A stretch of DNA of 64,000 bases from JADKCZ01 sp963786945 (GTDB taxonomy: Bacteria; Myxococcota; Myxococcia; Myxococcales; Anaeromyxobacteraceae). Of this stretch, positions 28,101-36,287 are shown piece by piece; within the stretch, counting starts at the first letter, position 1; every line of letters starts with the position of its first letter. The position numbers and the translations under genes were made by a program. Location of the stretch: assembly GCA_963786945.1 (NCBI GenBank), contig CAWBAO010000003.1:620001-684000 (forward strand), read 5' to 3'. Below the pieces are notes generated by a model, which worked only from the letters and a program-made list of their open reading frames with translations, did no database searches and was not told the origin of the DNA.

Positions 28101-28343
28101 ATGACCGCCTTCGCCTTCATCCTCGGCGTCCTGCCGCTGGTGCGCGCCGCCGGCGCCGGCGCCGAGTCGCGCAAGGTGATGGGCATGGCGGTCTTCGCCG
28201 GCATGCTGGTGGCCACGCTGCTGGCCGTGGTGCTGGTCCCGGTGCTCTTCGTCACCGTGGAGCGGCTCTTCGGCGGCAAGGCCCATGACGCCACCCCGCC
28301 CGCACCCGGGGGCGCCGCGCCGGCCCCAGGAGGCCACCCGTGA
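25164..28343 (+). CDS. RND multidrug efflux transporter, HAE1 family (AcrB-like)
   Basis: Proton-driven inner-membrane pump of 1059 residues. The start MGNFFIRRPIVAMVISIVMV is typical, followed by PVAKFPEIVPPMVQVTTTYTGAS. The proton-relay Asp pair is in GIVVDDAIVVVEAVMHH (TM4). The second half repeats the fold with VFVFAIVLVFLILAAQYESWSLPLSVVL and GLAAKNAILIVEFAKEA. Aspartates at TM4 point to the HAE1 (drug) branch rather than the heavy-metal branch. A GAGGAG ribosome-binding site precedes ATG 25164. The stop overlaps the GTG of the outer-membrane factor gene by four bases. Confidence 0.95.
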   Translation: MGNFFIRRPIVAMVISIVMVIVGTVALTGLPVAKFPEIVPPMVQVTTTYTGASALDVEQSVATPLEQKINGVERSIYMKSTNANDGTLKIEVSFELGTNLDIASVLVQNRVSEGSSVLPQEVKQYGVVTKKSLAFPMMLVSLTSPSGAYDNVFLSNYANINIVDQLARLPGVGQTLLFGGSDYSMRIWVRPDKLRNLGLTVSDLTTAIQQQNVLQPAGQLGGPPAPPGVQFTYAVKTKGRLLNAEEFGEIIVRANPDGSIVRLRDVARIELGSLLYNSVGRLNGKGAAVIGIYQLPGSNALDLSKKVRSTMEDLAKRFPAGIKHSITLDTTAAVTAGIEEIISTLFEAVLLVILVVFVFLQNWRATLIPLLTVPVSLIGTFIVFPLLGFSVNTLSLLGLVLAIGIVVDDAIVVVEAVMHHLEQGKSPREATEQAMKEVSGPVVAIALVLTAVFVPVAFMPGLTGRLYQQFAVTIAISVCFSAVNALTLSPALASLLLKAPTGKKTLLTPFYNAFNKYFGKLTDGYVGFTGILVRKAYRSMVLVLITALLAVVFAARVPSGFLPDEDEGYFFANVQLPDASSLERTEVTVKKVQEIIQAQAGVEYVTGISGFSMLSGAYASNTAFFFVSLKPWEERKAKAEQAAAIIQAINGKLRKEVTEAFAFTFAPPPIPGLGSGSGFTFMLQDQAGQSPQALADALQKFMAGARARPEIGTVNSIYRAAVPQVLADLDREKAVKLGVPVTAVNQTLGTLLGGSYVNDFNRFGRTYKVMMQAEPEFRVKPESLGQFFVRGHAGDLIPLDTLVSTRPISGPEFTNRFNLYRSAEVNGVPAPGYSSSQAMAALEEVAATLPQGFGHAWSNVSYQEKAAAGSSAVVFVFAIVLVFLILAAQYESWSLPLSVVLGTPFAALGAFFGLWLARLAIGPAYVNNVFAQIGLVMLVGLAAKNAILIVEFAKEAVHAGKPPIEAALYAAKLRLRPILMTAFAFILGVLPLVRAAGAGAESRKVMGMAVFAGMLVATLLAVVLVPVLFVTVERLFGGKAHDATPPAPGGAAPAPGGHP

Positions 28344-29782
28344 ACACCCGTCACCTCCCCCTCACCGTCCTGCTGCTGGCCGGCTGCTCGGTCGGCCCCG
28401 CCTACCAGCGGCCCAGCACGCCGGCGCCCGAGGCCTTCCGCTTCGCCGACGTCAAGGAGGCCGAGTCCATCGCCGACCTGCCCTGGTGGCAGCTCTTCAA
28501 GGACCCGACGCTGGAGGGGCTGATCAAGGAGGCGCTGGAGAAGAACCAGGACCTGGCGCTGGCCGCGGCCCGCGTCCAGGAGAGCCGGGCGGTGGCGCGC
28601 GGCGCGTCCGGACCGCTCTGGCCGCAGGTCTCGGTGCAGGCCACCGGCAACACCGGCCAGCTGGTGTCCAAGGCCAACGTGCCCGGCGCCTCCACCCGGA
28701 CCCTCTGGAACCTGGAGGCCGGGGTGAGCTGGGAGCTCGACCTGTGGGGGCGCGTCCGCAGCGCCCGCGACCAGGCCGAGGCCATCTCCATCGCCACCGA
28801 GGAGGACCGGCGCGGCGTGGTGCTGGCGCTGGTGTCGGGCGTGGCCCAGGCCTACCTCGAGCTGCGCGCCCTCGACCTGCAGCTGGAGGTGGCCCGCACC
28901 AACGGCGCCCTCCGCAAGGGCACGCTCGACCTCTTCGAGGCCAGGGCCAGGGGGGGCGTGGCCTCCGACCTCGAGGTGGAGCAGGCCCGCGCCGACTACG
29001 CGGTCACCTCGGCGGCCGAGCCGGCCACCGAGCGGCTCATCGCCTTGAAGGAGCACGAGCTCTGCGTCCTGCTGGGCCGGCCGCCCGGCCCCATCGACCG
29101 CGGCCTCGAGCTGGTGGAGACCCCGGTGCCGCCCGCGCTGCCGGCCGGCGTGCCGGCCAACCTGCTGGAGCGGCGGCCCGACCTGCGCTCCGCCGAGCAG
29201 GTGGCCATGGCCGCCACCGCCGGGGCCCGGGTGGCCACCGCCGAGCGCCTCCCCCGCCTCTCGCTGGCCGGGGTGCTCGGCCTGGGCGCCCCGTCGGGCT
29301 CGTCGCTCTTCACCGGCGACGCGCTGGTCTGGAGCGTGGGCGGCGGCCTGCTCGCCCCCATCTTCCAGGGCGGCACGCTCAAGGCCAACCAGGACGCCGC
29401 CTACGCCCGGATGGACCAGGCCTCGGCCGGCTGGCGCCAGGCGGTGCTGGTGGCGCTGCGGGAGGTCTCCGACGCGGCCGTCAGCGTCAAGAAGTTCGGG
29501 GCGGTGCGGACCCAGAACGAGATCGAGGTGAAGTCGACCACCAACGCGGCCCGGCTGGCCGTGCTCCGCTACGAGGGCGGGGTCTCCAGCTACCTGGAGG
29601 TGCTCGACGCCCAGCGGCGCCAGTTCGACTCGGCCAACAACCTGGTGGCATCACGGCGCGACGAGCTGGTCTCGGTGGTGCAGCTCTACAAGTCGCTGGG
29701 CGGCGGCTGGCAGGAGGCGCCGGCCGAGGGCGCGCCCGCTCCGGCTCCTGCTCCTGCCCCGGCCCCCCAGCCGGCGCCCTGA
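28340..29782 (+). CDS. Outer-membrane efflux channel lipoprotein (OprM/NodT family)
   Basis: TolC-type trimeric outer-membrane channel for the tripartite RND pump. The 480-residue protein starts with a lipoprotein signal whose lipobox is LLLAGCS. It continues with the NodT signature VGPAYQRPSTPAPEAF and LPWWQLFKDPTLEGLIKEAL, and duplicated outer-membrane efflux domains (NLLERRPDLRSAEQVAMAATAGARVATAERLP, GGVSSYLEVLDAQRRQFDSANNLV). The GTG at 28340 overlaps the pump's stop. The last ~20 residues are Ala/Pro repeats. It is the last gene of the operon; the inverted repeat at 29803-29841 follows. Confidence 0.94.
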   Translation: MNTRHLPLTVLLLAGCSVGPAYQRPSTPAPEAFRFADVKEAESIADLPWWQLFKDPTLEGLIKEALEKNQDLALAAARVQESRAVARGASGPLWPQVSVQATGNTGQLVSKANVPGASTRTLWNLEAGVSWELDLWGRVRSARDQAEAISIATEEDRRGVVLALVSGVAQAYLELRALDLQLEVARTNGALRKGTLDLFEARARGGVASDLEVEQARADYAVTSAAEPATERLIALKEHELCVLLGRPPGPIDRGLELVETPVPPALPAGVPANLLERRPDLRSAEQVAMAATAGARVATAERLPRLSLAGVLGLGAPSGSSLFTGDALVWSVGGGLLAPIFQGGTLKANQDAAYARMDQASAGWRQAVLVALREVSDAAVSVKKFGAVRTQNEIEVKSTTNAARLAVLRYEGGVSSYLEVLDAQRRQFDSANNLVASRRDELVSVVQLYKSLGGGWQEAPAEGAPAPAPAPAPAPQPAP

Positions 29783-29802
29783 TGGGGCTGCCGCCGTCCC
29801 GA

Positions 29803-29841
29803 GCGGTCACGTTCCAGGGCCCTCCCCGAGGGCGTGACCGC
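29803..29841 (+). terminator. Hairpin after the RND efflux operon
   Basis: GCGGTCACG (29803-29811) and CGTGACCGC (29833-29841) form a perfect 9-base stem, 20 bases after the channel gene's stop. There is no T-run, so it may be a weak or Rho-assisted terminator or an mRNA 3' stabiliser. Confidence 0.4.
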
Positions 29842-29984
29842 GGGGAGGTCGGAAGCGAGCACCAGCCGCTCCCACCCGGATTGCCCCGTGGCGGAGTCAT
29901 CGACTAGAGTTCACCCCTCTTGCGAATCAGCCGCCCAGCAGCATCGAGGCCGGGCTCGCACACCAGGACCGTCGAGGAGCATCC

Positions 29985-30448
29985 ATGGACGTGGTACAGG
30001 CGCTGAAGAATACCCTCCTGTTCAAGGACGTCCCCGAGCCCATCCTCGCGATCGTTGCCGAGTGCGTCGAGGAGCGAACCATCACCGGCGGAGCACCGAT
30101 CGTCTCCTCGCACCAGACCACCGGCTCGCTCTACATCATCCGGCACGGGTCGGTCCAAGGCACCCGCGGCGGAGAGGCGACTTCATCGTGTTGGGGCCTG
30201 GACAGTCCTTCGGACACCTGTCGTTGCTCGACGGTGGTCCCGTGGGGATGACCGTGCAGGCGCTTGATCCGACGGAGCTGCTCGTCGTCGATGCGGCGAA
30301 GCTCCGCACGAAGCTCAGCGGCAATTTCGAGGCCGGGTACCTCTTCTACCGGGCCGTGGCGACATCCCTGGCGACCAGGCTGCGACGCGCGGTGGACGCC
30401 TTCGTCCTGGCCACCGAGGGATCGGGCGCTTCGCAGCAGGCACGGTAG
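29985..30448 (+). CDS. Stand-alone cyclic-nucleotide-binding (cNMP) domain protein, frameshifted near 30170
   Basis: Encodes a single cNMP-binding domain of about 154 residues without the HTH of Crp regulators. The first part (MDVVQALKNTLLFKDVPEPILAIVAECVEERTI, then TGSLYIIRHGSVQGTRGG) reads from ATG 29985. The continuation (RGDFIVLGPGQSFGHLSLLDGG, with the phosphate-cassette-like PGQSFGHLSLL, through FYRAVATSLATRLRRAV) is in another frame ending at 30448. A one-base shift at about 30160-30178 separates them. A clear Arg in the expected phosphate-binding position is not evident, so nucleotide binding is uncertain. It lies alone after the efflux operon. Confidence 0.72.
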
Positions 30449-30542
30449 CCCGCCAGGCACTCCCCCCTGGCGTTGACCCACCGTGCCGCTCGCGTCGTGA
30501 GCGCCCTGGCCAGCGCATGGGGGCGGCGGCGCGCCGAGGCGC

Positions 30543-31877
30543 CTACCCCGGTCCCGCCAGGCGCTCCCAGTCGAAGACCTCGATCTCCCCCAGCCCGACC
30601 GGTCGCCGCTCGAACAGCAGCACCGCGCGCAGCCCATCGGTGAAGTAGGGATCACCGGTCAGGTTCCGGTGCGGCCGGATGGTCGGCGCCGGGTCGGGCC
30701 CCTTCACGAAGCCGAACTTGATCAGCGACTGGGAGTAGAGCAGGTCCTGGATCAGCCCGAGCCGCGCCTCGTCCACGTCGGGATCGATCTTGTGGGTGGT
30801 GAGGTTCCAGGTCTTGAGCGTCCAGCGCACGCCGATGTCCCGGCTGATCTGCCCCAGCCAGACCGGCTTGCCCCGGTACTCCAGGGGGGTGAGCCAGAGC
30901 CTGACGTGGTTGCGCTGGTTGATGGACGCCCGCGCCTTCTGGGCGGCGACGTCCTGGGATCGCCCCAGCGCGTAGAGGGGGCTCACCGGCGAGTAGCGGT
31001 AGCGGGACCCCAGGAGGAACGCCTTGGCCGTCTTCCAGGAGGATCGCAGCGAGATGGCCTCGGTGGGGTGCCAGGCCCGCCGCAGGAAGGCGGGGAACAG
31101 GTCGTCGCGCCGGCCCACCAGCACCAGGTTGAGCGGGTCCCCCCGGGCGCTCCCGGTCTTGTTGGTGGTCCAGCCCGGCAGCCGCTCCAGGGCCGAGCGC
31201 AGCTCGGCCTCGGTCTCCAGCCGGACCACGGCCTCCGGCGGGTAGGTGTTCTCGAGGTCGCGGCGGCTGCTGTCGGTCGTGAGGCCCGGCACCGTGGCGA
31301 AGAAGGTGAAGCTCCTGGCCGCCCCGTGCCGGGGAGCGATCAGGTCCACCGTGACCGGCTTGGTCCCTTCCTCCAGGTTGCTGAAGACGAACCCGGACAC
31401 CGTGGTCCCGGGCAGGACCGGGCTGCGGAACTGGAGCTCGTCGAAGAACTCGTCCATCTGCCGGTTGGCCGACCGGGCGAACAGGGTGTGGCGCATGTAG
31501 GCCGCCTCCCGGGCCGAGAAGTAGTCCGGGTCGAGGCCGGCCGACAGGAGCCAGTAGGGCACCTCCTCGCCGTTCTTCACCTCGAGCCAGACCGGCTGGA
31601 TCCCGCTCCGGGCCAGGTCGGTGCCGAAGAGCGCCCGGCTCTCCCTGGCGCTCAGCACGGCCACCGTGACGGCGACCTCGCCGTCGCGCTGCGTGGCGGC
31701 GCGCTCGGCGAGCGGGACCTCCTCGAGACGGCCGTGGCGGTAGGAGGCGAGCGAGGCGAAGTCGAGCTCGCGCACCGAGTCGAACAGCACCCGGAGGCGC
31801 CGGCCACGCCGCCAGCCGAGCCACGCCAGCACCACCAGCAGGACCGCCAGGAAGGGCAGGACGTCGCGCAGGACCAT
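30543..31877 (-). CDS. LssY_C domain membrane-anchored protein
   Basis: A 444-residue protein with one N-terminal hydrophobic helix (VLPFLAVLLVVLAWLGW) and a large domain resembling the C-terminal region of LssY. Segments include VPYWLLSAGLDPDYFSAREAAYMRHTLF, ADLARSGIQPVWLEVK-type text, PLNLVLVGRRDDLFPAFLRRAWHPTEAISLRSSWKTAKAFLLG, SPVSPLYALGRSQDVAAQKARASINQRNHVRLWL and GQISRDIGVRW. In lssY this region is fused to a PAP2 phosphatase; here it stands alone. The function of the domain is unknown. The DASS transporter gene lies 78 bases upstream on the same strand, possibly in one transcript. Confidence 0.75.
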   Translation of the reverse strand: MVLRDVLPFLAVLLVVLAWLGWRRGRRLRVLFDSVRELDFASLASYRHGRLEEVPLAERAATQRDGEVAVTVAVLSARESRALFGTDLARSGIQPVWLEVKNGEEVPYWLLSAGLDPDYFSAREAAYMRHTLFARSANRQMDEFFDELQFRSPVLPGTTVSGFVFSNLEEGTKPVTVDLIAPRHGAARSFTFFATVPGLTTDSSRRDLENTYPPEAVVRLETEAELRSALERLPGWTTNKTGSARGDPLNLVLVGRRDDLFPAFLRRAWHPTEAISLRSSWKTAKAFLLGSRYRYSPVSPLYALGRSQDVAAQKARASINQRNHVRLWLTPLEYRGKPVWLGQISRDIGVRWTLKTWNLTTHKIDPDVDEARLGLIQDLLYSQSLIKFGFVKGPDPAPTIRPHRNLTGDPYFTDGLRAVLLFERRPVGLGEIEVFDWERLAGPG

Positions 31878-31955
31878 GGCCAGCCATCTTGCACGGACCG
31901 TGGAGGATTGGCGACCGGTGCGGGAGGTCCCGCCTCGAGGGCCCGACGGCGAGCC

Positions 31956-33371
31956 TCAGCGCGTCACGAACAGGATCCAGGGCGTCCCCACCAGCATGAA
32001 GATGAGGAAGCAGGCCCCGGTGGTGAGGGCGCCCAGCCGGTACAGCTCTCCCTGTTTCAGGTAGCCGCTGCCGACGAAGATGACGTTCTGGCTGCCGCCC
32101 TGCGGCGTGATGGTGGAGAAGTAGCTGCTGGCGAAGAGCAGCGCGAAGGCCATCAACGCCGGCGGCACGCCGGCCCGCATGCCCACGTCGAGGAAGACGC
32201 CGAAGAGGGCCAGGACCTGCGACGACTGGCTGACGAACAGGTAGTGCATCAGCACGTAGAGCGACACCAGGGCCACGTAGGCGGCCGGCCAGGAGATGCC
32301 CGACAGCCGGGTCGCCAGCCGCTCGCCCAGGTAGCCCATGAAGCCCAGCTCGTTGAGCTGGCCGCTCAGCGCGAAGAGGACGGCCAGCCAGAGGAAGGTG
32401 GCCAGCGTGTCGCCTTCCCGGGAGATGTCGTCGAGGGTGAGGACGCGGGTGGCCAGCAGCCCGCCGAGGCCGGCGAAGGCCACGCTGGTCGCGTCCAGCC
32501 CCAGCCTGCCGGCCAGCACCCAGCCCGCCACCATGAGCGCGAAGGCCACCGCCACCACCTTCTCGTCCCGGCCGAGCGGCCCCATGGCGCGCAGCGCCTC
32601 GCGGGCGGCGGCGGGCGCCTCCGGCGTGGCCTTCACGTCCGGCGGGAAGAGCCCGTACAGCACCAGGGGGAGCAGCAGGATGGCGGCCAGGGCCGGGACC
32701 GACGCCACCGCCAGCCACGAGCCGAAGGTCACCTGCAGGCCGGCGTGCTGCGCCACCTCGACGCCGATGGGGTTGGCCGAGGTGGCCGTCAGCCAGAGGG
32801 CCGAGGAGACGGCCAGGCTGGCCATGCCGCAGAACATCAGGTAGCCGCCCAGCCTTCGCCGGGTCGGGTCCTCCGGCGTCGAGCCGGCGCCCTGCGAGAG
32901 GGAGAGCACGATGGGATAGATCACCCCGCCCCGGGCGGTGTTGCTGGGGAAGGCCGGCGCGATGAGGGCGTCGGTGATGAAGATGCTGTAGGCCAGCCCC
33001 AGCGTGGAGCGGCCGAAGGCGCTCACCACCAGCAGGCTGATGCGCCGGCCCAGCCCCGACTTCACCACGCTCCTCGCCACCAGGAAGGCGACCACCACCA
33101 GCAGGACGCTGCCGTTGCCGAAGCCGGCGAAGGCCTTGGCCGGCGTCACGGTGCCGGTGAGGACCGCGGCCGCCACCGCCAGCATCGCCGAGGTGAGCAG
33201 CGGGAAGGCGTTGAGGATGACGGCGAAGATGGCCGAGGCGAAGATGGCGAAGAGGTGCCAGGCGCGGGGCGCCAGCCCCGACGGGATCGGGGCGAGCCAG
33301 ATGCCGAGCGCCAGCGCGAAGGGGGCGGCGCGGGTGAGCAGCGCGCGAGGGCCGGCCGCGGCGGCGCTCAT
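31956..33371 (-). CDS. DASS/SLC13-family anion (dicarboxylate) transporter
   Basis: A 471-residue multi-pass transporter of the divalent anion:Na+ symporter or dicarboxylate exchanger type. Recognisable segments are APAFPSNTARGGVIYPI and TSANPIGVEVAQ (first SNT-like clamshell motif), and SQSSQVLALFGVFLDVG with ITPQGGSQNVIFVGSGYL (second). About twelve hydrophobic stretches alternate with short loops. Family members carry succinate, malate, 2-oxoglutarate, citrate or sulfate. The operon context with a Dcu exchanger, aspartase and a DcaP-like porin argues for a C4-dicarboxylate. The ATG at 33371 overlaps the lipoprotein stop by four bases. Confidence 0.88.
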   Translation of the reverse strand: MSAAAAGPRALLTRAAPFALALGIWLAPIPSGLAPRAWHLFAIFASAIFAVILNAFPLLTSAMLAVAAAVLTGTVTPAKAFAGFGNGSVLLVVVAFLVARSVVKSGLGRRISLLVVSAFGRSTLGLAYSIFITDALIAPAFPSNTARGGVIYPIVLSLSQGAGSTPEDPTRRRLGGYLMFCGMASLAVSSALWLTATSANPIGVEVAQHAGLQVTFGSWLAVASVPALAAILLLPLVLYGLFPPDVKATPEAPAAAREALRAMGPLGRDEKVVAVAFALMVAGWVLAGRLGLDATSVAFAGLGGLLATRVLTLDDISREGDTLATFLWLAVLFALSGQLNELGFMGYLGERLATRLSGISWPAAYVALVSLYVLMHYLFVSQSSQVLALFGVFLDVGMRAGVPPALMAFALLFASSYFSTITPQGGSQNVIFVGSGYLKQGELYRLGALTTGACFLIFMLVGTPWILFVTR

Positions 33372-33952
33372 GGCGGGGAGCCTCGGGGCGGGGTGGCCGG
33401 GGCCGCGCCGAGGCGGGCCCTCCCCTTGAGATCGACGGCGCGCCCCTGGACGACCCCCTCCTCGGTCTCGATGACGAACTGCCACCCCAGCTCGTAGGCG
33501 CCCGTCACCCCCGCCCAGCGCCCCGTCCCGCCGATGATGGTGCCGGAGATGCGGCGCCCGCTGGCGATCGGGCCGCCGCTCAGCTCGCTGAAGATCTCGT
33601 CGCCGCGATCGTCGATCCAGACGGCGCGTCCCAGGCCGCCGGTCTGGCTGTCGGAGAAGGTGATGGCCCTGGCCTGGAAGCCCACGCCCAGCCCCCGCTC
33701 CCCGGTGAGCAGCAGCGTGCCGCCGAGGCTGGCCACCGAGGCCCGGCGATCCGGCCCGAGGTGCAGGGTGTGGCGCTCGCCGACGGCGGACCAGGTCCCC
33801 TCGAAGGCGACCCACTCGCCGGGCGCCGGCGAGGGCCCCGGGGTCCTCGCCGGCTTGCTGCAGGAGGCGGCCGCGGCGGCGAGCAGGAGCGCCAGCCAGC
33901 GCGCGCCCCGGGCCGGGCCAGTGGCCAACTCGCTCGTCGCGGGGCGCGGCAC
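33368..33952 (-). CDS. Hypothetical lipoprotein in the C4-dicarboxylate operon
   Basis: A 194-residue protein with an N-terminal hydrophobic stretch ending ALLLAAAAASCSKPA, compatible with a lipobox (AASC). The rest looks like a small beta-rich domain: EWVAFEGTWSAVGERHTLHLG, VASLGGTLLLTGERGLGVGFQARAITF, SGTIIGGTGRWAGVTGAYELGWQFVIE. The GTGRWAGVTG phrase recalls calycin- or allene-oxide-cyclase-like barrels, but no family is claimed. It lies 13 bases after the porin gene and overlaps the transporter gene, so it is tied to that operon and probably acts in the periplasm. Confidence 0.65.
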   Translation of the reverse strand: MPRPATSELATGPARGARWLALLLAAAAASCSKPARTPGPSPAPGEWVAFEGTWSAVGERHTLHLGPDRRASVASLGGTLLLTGERGLGVGFQARAITFSDSQTGGLGRAVWIDDRGDEIFSELSGGPIASGRRISGTIIGGTGRWAGVTGAYELGWQFVIETEEGVVQGRAVDLKGRARLGAAPATPPRGSPP

Positions 33953-33965
33953 GCCGTCGATGCTA

Positions 33966-35153
33966 CTACTTCCAGGCGTCCTTGCTCGAGAAGGTGTACT
34001 TCAGCGAGACCTGGAGCCGGGTGTCGGTGCCGGAGGCGCCCCCGTTGTCGGTCCGCTTGCCCCAGAGGAGCTCCGGGCCGAACAGGAGGTTCGGCGCCGG
34101 CGAGGCCAGCAGGTTGGCCGAGGCGTACTGGCCGGTCTTGAAGGCGTCGCTGGCCTGCAGGCTGGTGTTGTCCACCATGGTGGTGCTGTAGCCGAAGGAG
34201 CTGGTCCACTTCTCCGTCCAGGCGACGTCCACGTAGGCGAACACCCCGAGGAGCGGCACCGCCTCCGCGTTCGGGTCGGCCAGCGTGCCTCCGAAGGAGA
34301 GGTCGGTCCCGCCGTCGTTCATGTAGTAGGAGATCCCCTTGCCGCCGATCAGGGACAGCCGCAGCGTGGCCTTCGAGCCGGCCTTGAAGACCGAGCTGAC
34401 GTCGAGGCCGTAGCCCAGCGCGTCGTCCTTGGGGGTGCCGCCCGTGGCGCCCGGGGTGTCGTAGCCGAGCCACCGCAGGATGCCGGCGACCTGGAGGTAG
34501 CCCCAGCCCCCGGTGAGCCGGTACTGGCCGGTGACGTCAGGCAGCTTGCTGACGGCGGTGGGGTTGCCCCCGACCAGCCCCGGATCCAGGTCGGTGGCCG
34601 GCCGCTCCAGGGCGACGGCGATGGTGTGCTCGCCCATGACGCGCGTGTAGCGCACCTGGACGTTCCGGTAGAAGGACATGCCGGCCGGCCCCCAGTAGTC
34701 GATGATGTTGGGCCAGAGGTCGGCGTCCATGAAGAGGCTGTGCGTCAGGCCCGCCAGCACCGGGCCCCACTCGCCGTAGGCGTGGCGCAGGCGGACGCCG
34801 TTCTGGCCCCCGGCGTCCGGGCGGTCGCTGCCCGAGGAACCGAAGAAGTCGAACTCGAGCCGGGTCTTGAGCAGGTCGCCGGCGACCGGCAGGGAGGCCT
34901 TCAGGCCGAGCCGGCTCTGGCGCACGCTGAAGATGGTCTCACCGTCGCTGCCGTACTGGCCGTCGGCGGTGGGGATGCGGCTGGGCCGCAGGGTGGCGTT
35001 CCAGTCCGGCCTCACCCGGTTGAAGTCCTGGATGAGGTCGGCCTGGGCGAAGCCGTAGACCTCGAAGGAGGGCTTCTGGCCCGCCTCCTGGGCCCGGCCC
35101 GGGGCAGGGAGCAGCGTCACGGCGGCCAGGGCCGCCAGCAGGATGGTCCTCAT
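33966..35153 (-). CDS. DcaP-like outer-membrane porin
   Basis: A 395-residue protein with signal peptide MRTILLAALAAVTLLPAPGRAQEA and the DcaP-type opening FEVYGFAQADLIQDFNRVRPDWNATLRPS. The rest is alternating beta-strand sequence (SVRQSRLGLKAS, KTRLEFDFFGSSG, VRLRHAYGEWGPVLAGLTHSLF, YWGPAGMSFYRNVQVRYTR) and a C-terminal strand (TRLQVSLKYTFSSKDAWK). DcaP of Acinetobacter is a trimeric porin favouring dicarboxylates. The gene overlaps the asparaginase stop by four bases in an operon with Dcu, AspA and DASS proteins, which supports dicarboxylate or amino-acid uptake. Confidence 0.82.
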   Translation of the reverse strand: MRTILLAALAAVTLLPAPGRAQEAGQKPSFEVYGFAQADLIQDFNRVRPDWNATLRPSRIPTADGQYGSDGETIFSVRQSRLGLKASLPVAGDLLKTRLEFDFFGSSGSDRPDAGGQNGVRLRHAYGEWGPVLAGLTHSLFMDADLWPNIIDYWGPAGMSFYRNVQVRYTRVMGEHTIAVALERPATDLDPGLVGGNPTAVSKLPDVTGQYRLTGGWGYLQVAGILRWLGYDTPGATGGTPKDDALGYGLDVSSVFKAGSKATLRLSLIGGKGISYYMNDGGTDLSFGGTLADPNAEAVPLLGVFAYVDVAWTEKWTSSFGYSTTMVDNTSLQASDAFKTGQYASANLLASPAPNLLFGPELLWGKRTDNGGASGTDTRLQVSLKYTFSSKDAWK

Positions 35154-36256
35154 GGTCCTCTCCTCAGTACTCCTCGAAGTACTTCTGGATCGCCTTGACG
35201 TCGCTGGTCCTGGTGAGGGCCTGCTGCAGCAGCACCCGCGCCTTGGGCGGGTTGAGCTCCAGGGCGGCCACGAAGCCGAGCTTGTCGTCGTCGAGCTCGA
35301 CGTTGCGGGCCACGGTGCCGGTGCCCACCCGCGTGCTGCGCACCACCACCACCCCCTTCTTGGCGGCGGCGGCCAGCGCCTCGATCATGGGCGCGGTGGC
35401 GTTGCCGTCGCCGACGCCGGCCAGCACGATGCCCTTGGCGCCGGCGGCCACCGCGGCCTCCACCGGCTCCTTGCCGACGTTGGCGTGGGCGTAGACGATC
35501 GCGACCATGGGGAGGGCGTCGGGCACGCTGCCGGCGAAGGCGCTGCCGCTGGTGTGCTTCGGCACCGGCGGCGAGTAGAAGCTGGCCTTGCCGAAGAGCA
35601 CGATGCCGGCCTTGCCGCGGTTGGGCGAGACGAAGGTCTGCAGCGAGGTGGCTGTTGGTCTTGGTGGCCTCGCGGGCGTAGTGGATGTCGTCGTTCAGCA
35701 CGCAGAGGACGCCGCGCCCCCGGGCCGCCGGATCGACGGCCACGGCGGTGGCGTTGTAGAGGTTCATGGGGCCGTCGGCGGAGATGGCCGTGGCCGGCCG
35801 CATCGAGCCGACCAGCACCACCGGCTTGTCGCCCTTCACCACCAGGTCGAGGAAGTAGCCGGTCTCCTCCATGGTGTCGGTCCCGTGGGTGATGACGATG
35901 CCGGCCACGTCGGGCTGCGCCTGCAGCTCGTTCACGCGGCGGGCCAGCTTGATCCAGACCGCGTCGTTCATGTCCTGGCTGCCGATGCTGGCGATCTGCT
36001 CGCCCTTGACGGCGGCCAGGTCCTTCATCCCGGGGACCGCCGAGATGAGGGCGTCCACCGAGAAGCTGCCGGACTTGTAGCCGGCCTCGCCCGCCTTGGG
36101 CTGGGCGCCGGCGATGGTGCCGCCGGTGGCGAGGATCATCACGTTGGGCTTGGCCGGCGCGGGCGCGAGCTTCGGCGCCTGGGCCAGGCCGGGGACGGCG
36201 GCCAGGGCCAGCGCCATGGCCAGGGAGATGCGGGTCCACCGAGGCATGCTGCTCAT
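35150..36256 (-). CDS. ansB: Type II (periplasmic) L-asparaginase, frameshifted near 35650
   Basis: Hydrolyses asparagine to aspartate and ammonia. The signal peptide (ISLAMALALAAVPGLAQA) marks the periplasmic type II enzyme. Both catalytic motifs are present: ILATGGTIAG, and VITHGTDTMEET with its Thr-Asp pair; VVLVGSMRPATAISADGPMNLYNA follows. After REATKTNS the family continuation (TSLQTFVSPN, MLFGKASFYSPPVPKHTSG to AIQKYFEEY) is in another frame. Dropping one G near 35650 rejoins them into ~368 residues. Likely a sequence error. It lies 31 bases downstream of aspA and overlaps the porin gene. Confidence 0.92.
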   Translation of the reverse strand: MSSMPRWTRISLAMALALAAVPGLAQAPKLAPAPAKPNVMILATGGTIAGAQPKAGEAGYKSGSFSVDALISAVPGMKDLAAVKGEQIASIGSQDMNDAVWIKLARRVNELQAQPDVAGIVITHGTDTMEETGYFLDLVVKGDKPVVLVGSMRPATAISADGPMNLYNATAVAVDPAARGRGVLCVLNDDIHYAREATKTNSHLAADLRLAQPRQGRHRALRQGQLLLAAGAEAHQRQRLRRQRARRPPHGRDRLRPRQRRQGAGGGRGGRRRQGHRAGRRRRRQRHRAHDRGAGRRRQEGGGGGAQHAGGHRHRGPQRRARRRQARLRGRPGAQPAQGAGAAAAGPHQDQRRQGDPEVLRGVLRRGP

Positions 36257-36287
36257 GTGCTCCTCCTTCGGAATGAAGAGAGAATGG

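Noticed and set aside
23796..28337. Minus-strand open frame of 1513 codons opposite the efflux genes
   Set aside because: It is antisense to well-conserved RND genes and rich in His/Gly/Arg/Glu repeats, typical of a shadow frame in high-GC DNA.
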